NCBI GenBank assembly: GCA_012799115.1
Contig: JAAZLY010000178.1
Location: 1 to 8,759 of the forward strand
Origin: Bacillota bacterium
GTDB lineage: Bacteria; Bacillota; Limnochordia; Darwinibacteriales; Darwinibacteriaceae
Direction of reading: 5' to 3'
DNA length: 8,759 nucleotides
Made by a program: the position numbers and the translations under genes. Below the pieces are notes generated by a model. That model did not search any database. It was not told the origin of the DNA and worked only from the letters and a program-made list of their open reading frames with translations. Shown here piece after piece: positions 7,760-8,759 of the stretch. Each line of letters opens with the position of its first letter. Within the stretch, counting starts at the first letter, position 1.

Positions 7760-8361
7760 TACACTTCCTCCTTCCTGGCTGTTAAACCAAGGCGCAAAAC
7801 ATCGAGAACCTGCTTTAGGAATTGGCTGTTTCGTCTCTGATCAAAGCAATCGATCAAGTCCTTACCTACCGCATGGTAGACAAAGAAGACCGCTTCTGGA
7901 TCGAGACTTGGGTTCACGTTACCCCGCTCCATTGCATCCGATAGGAACTGGGCAAAATCCCTAGCCCTGCTGAGGCGCCCCTCTTCCAGTTGGGGGCGGA
8001 GAACCTCTGCCTTACTATCCCAGAACTTATTGGCCACTTGGTGCAAGAGGGGGTGTTTGCGGGCAAACTCGTAGGACTGAAGGTAGTACTCCTCCAACAC
8101 CGCAAAGATATCCCCTTCCTGGGCAAAAGCTTGACTAACATAGCTACGCTTCTTTTCATAAGCCAGATCAACAACATATAGGTATAGATCGAGTTTATCA
8201 GTGAAGTATTGATACATACTGCCCTTGGCAATGCCACACTGTTCCACGATTTTGGTTAGGGAAGCCTGTTCGTAGGCAAACTGGGCAAACTCCTCCACTG
8301 CTGCATCGATCACTGCCTGTCGTTTCGTCGGATCGAGATTGAAAAAGGTCTGCTTAGGCAT
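7759..8361 (-). CDS. TetR/AcrR family transcriptional regulator
   Basis: This 200-residue regulator has the normal TetR-family length. Residues 12-58 form the DNA-binding domain: KRQAVIDAAVEEFAQFAYEQ (13-32) is helix 1 and its turn, and SLTKIVEQCGIAKGSMYQYF (34-53) contains the helix-turn-helix with the usual KGSMYQYFTDK end. The C-terminal part (70-195) is the helical ligand-binding and dimerisation domain, too divergent to name a ligand. The MPKQTFFNLDPTKRQ start recalls Bacillota regulators, several of which I recall being linked to ABC exporters. It is the first gene of the run and has GGAGGG (8372-8367) five bases upstream. A promoter and two candidate operators lie in front of it, so autorepression and control of the whole run are likely. 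Its last codons (RKEEV) also encode the ribosome binding site of the next gene. Whether it represses in response to a drug, peptide or fatty acid is not visible. Confidence 0.95.
   Translation of the reverse strand: MPKQTFFNLDPTKRQAVIDAAVEEFAQFAYEQASLTKIVEQCGIAKGSMYQYFTDKLDLYLYVVDLAYEKKRSYVSQAFAQEGDIFAVLEEYYLQSYEFARKHPLLHQVANKFWDSKAEVLRPQLEEGRLSRARDFAQFLSDAMERGNVNPSLDPEAVFFVYHAVGKDLIDCFDQRRNSQFLKQVLDVLRLGLTARKEEV
7767..7773 (-). promoter_or_regulatory. Ribosome binding site of the solute-binding protein gene, inside tetR
   Basis: AAGGAGG lies 7 bases before the ATG at 7759 and within the last codons of tetR. It is the strongest ribosome binding site in the window. Together with the shared TAATG base it suggests both efficient initiation of the binding protein and coupling to tetR translation. 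Confidence 0.8.
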
Positions 8362-8376
8362 GGTTTCCCTCCAATG

Positions 8377-8390
8377 TGACTACCCAGTCA
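8377..8390. promoter_or_regulatory. Candidate TetR operator, TGACT-N4-AGTCA palindrome
   Basis: A perfect 5+5 bp inverted repeat, TGACT then ACCC then AGTCA, lies between the predicted start of transcription and the tetR ribosome binding site. TetR-family proteins commonly bind short palindromes of this size and sequence type. Bound here, the protein would block transcription leaving the tetR promoter and so the downstream run. The assignment rests on position and symmetry only. Confidence 0.4.
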
Positions 8391-8403
8391 TTTTTACAGC
8401 TTA

Positions 8404-8412
8404 AGTATACCA
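8404..8412 (-). promoter_or_regulatory. Candidate extended -10 promoter for the tetR-led run
   Basis: On the minus strand the sequence reads TGG TATACT, an extended -10 element (TGn then a hexamer one base from TATAAT). The -35 position with 17-base spacing reads TAGCAT, which is poor, as expected for extended -10 promoters. Transcription would begin near 8397, about 36 bases before the tetR ATG. It overlaps one arm of a 10-bp inverted repeat, so it could be regulated directly. Confidence 0.45.
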
Positions 8413-8447
8413 CGGAGTCCCTAAATATGCTAGTTCTTCCGTGGTAT
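8407..8447. repeat. 10-bp perfect inverted repeat with 21-base spacer
   Basis: ATACCACGGA at 8407-8416 is matched exactly by TCCGTGGTAT at 8438-8447. The arms are centred 31 bases apart, close to three helical turns, so two protein units could bind the same face of the DNA. One arm overlaps the extended -10 element. It is not followed by a T-run on either strand, so a regulatory site or leader hairpin is likelier than an intrinsic terminator of the chromate-transporter gene. Confidence 0.6.
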
Positions 8448-8452
8448 TCTAC

Positions 8453-8758
8453 TTAGAAAATAAAGAGACCGATCAGGGCGCAACCCGCCAAGACCTTAAT
8501 GGGATCCCATTTCTTGAAGGCAACACCGTAGAACGTGGCGGCCGCCAAGAGAAGAGTCATACCTTGATGACTCAAGGAGATAAGGACCTGAAGGGTGGAT
8601 GCACCCACTTGTATTGCGGCAGCTCCAACCAAGCCCACCACCACCGGGCGAATACCCTTAAACATATCCTGCACCATCTGAGACGTCTTGTACCTTTCCC
8701 AAACCCGACTGATGATAAAGACGCTGATCAAAGAGGGTAGTACAACGGCGGACGTAGC
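8453..8758 (-). CDS. Chromate transporter (ChrA/CHR) family protein, C-terminal part
   Basis: Only the last 101 residues are in the window; the start lies beyond the right edge. The frame is open to the edge, and its first visible residues (ATSAVVLPSLISVFIISR) include the LPS...R pattern of CHR domains. It continues with VWERYKTSQMVQDMFKGIRP and VVVGLVGAAAIQVG, close to the family's 'RGLRPAVVGL.AAAA' segment. Two or three hydrophobic segments follow, and the protein ends at a short LFIF tail. CHR proteins move oxyanions across the cytoplasmic membrane; many Bacillota members are short single-domain proteins acting as pairs, and function as chromate exporters is shown for only some. The TTG at 8731 is an internal leucine codon, not the start. 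It is transcribed in the same direction as tetR, 91 bases upstream of it, with no U-tract terminator in between. It may belong to a separate unit because tetR has its own promoter signal. Confidence 0.82.
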   Translation of the reverse strand, partial: ATSAVVLPSLISVFIISRVWERYKTSQMVQDMFKGIRPVVVGLVGAAAIQVGASTLQVLISLSHQGMTLLLAAATFYGVAFKKWDPIKVLAGCALIGLFIF

Positions 8759-8759
8759 C

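Noticed and set aside
8378..8389. Three-codon leader reading frame (ATG ACT GGG TAG) before tetR
   Set aside because: It has no ribosome binding site and is explained by the palindrome that contains it.
8407..8447. Intrinsic terminator of the chromate-transporter gene
   Set aside because: The 10-bp arms could form a stem, but the loop is 21 bases and neither strand has a U-tract after it.

Overview
The window looks like a bacterial chromosome segment, most likely from the Bacillota. I base this on strong purine-rich AAGGAGG-type ribosome binding sites, the MPKQTFFN-type TetR N-terminus, the peptide-type ABC transporter and the near-balanced base composition. The genus cannot be told from the sequence alone. 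Coding density is very high, every gene I can support lies on the minus strand, and no gene-free stretch exceeds about 90 bases.

Read in the direction of transcription (high to low coordinates), the window opens with the C-terminal half of a chromate transporter-family protein, cut by the window edge. A 91-base gap follows, holding an extended -10 promoter, a 10-bp inverted repeat whose proximal arm overlaps that promoter, and a TGACT-N4-AGTCA palindrome of the kind TetR-family repressors bind. Then comes a tightly packed run of eight genes: a TetR-family regulator, an OppA/DppA-type solute-binding protein, the OppB/DppB and OppC/DppC permeases, an ABC ATPase with its ABC-2-like exporter permease, a YbdG-type MscS mechanosensitive channel, and a PD-(D/E)XK nuclease that runs off the left edge.

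The junctions are a shared TAATG base (tetR/binding protein), 16 bases, an 8-base overlap, 38 bases, an 11-base overlap, 14 bases and 5 bases. No terminator is visible between them, so the eight genes are probably one transcription unit with the promoter and operator in front of tetR.

Functionally, the run combines an incomplete peptide importer (binding protein and two permeases, without the usual OppD/OppF ATPases), a complete two-component ABC exporter, a membrane-tension channel and a nuclease, all behind a TetR regulator. The likeliest theme is sensing or handling of a small molecule or peptide together with envelope stress; this is inference from context. I see no CRISPR array, RNA gene, insertion sequence or prophage signature.
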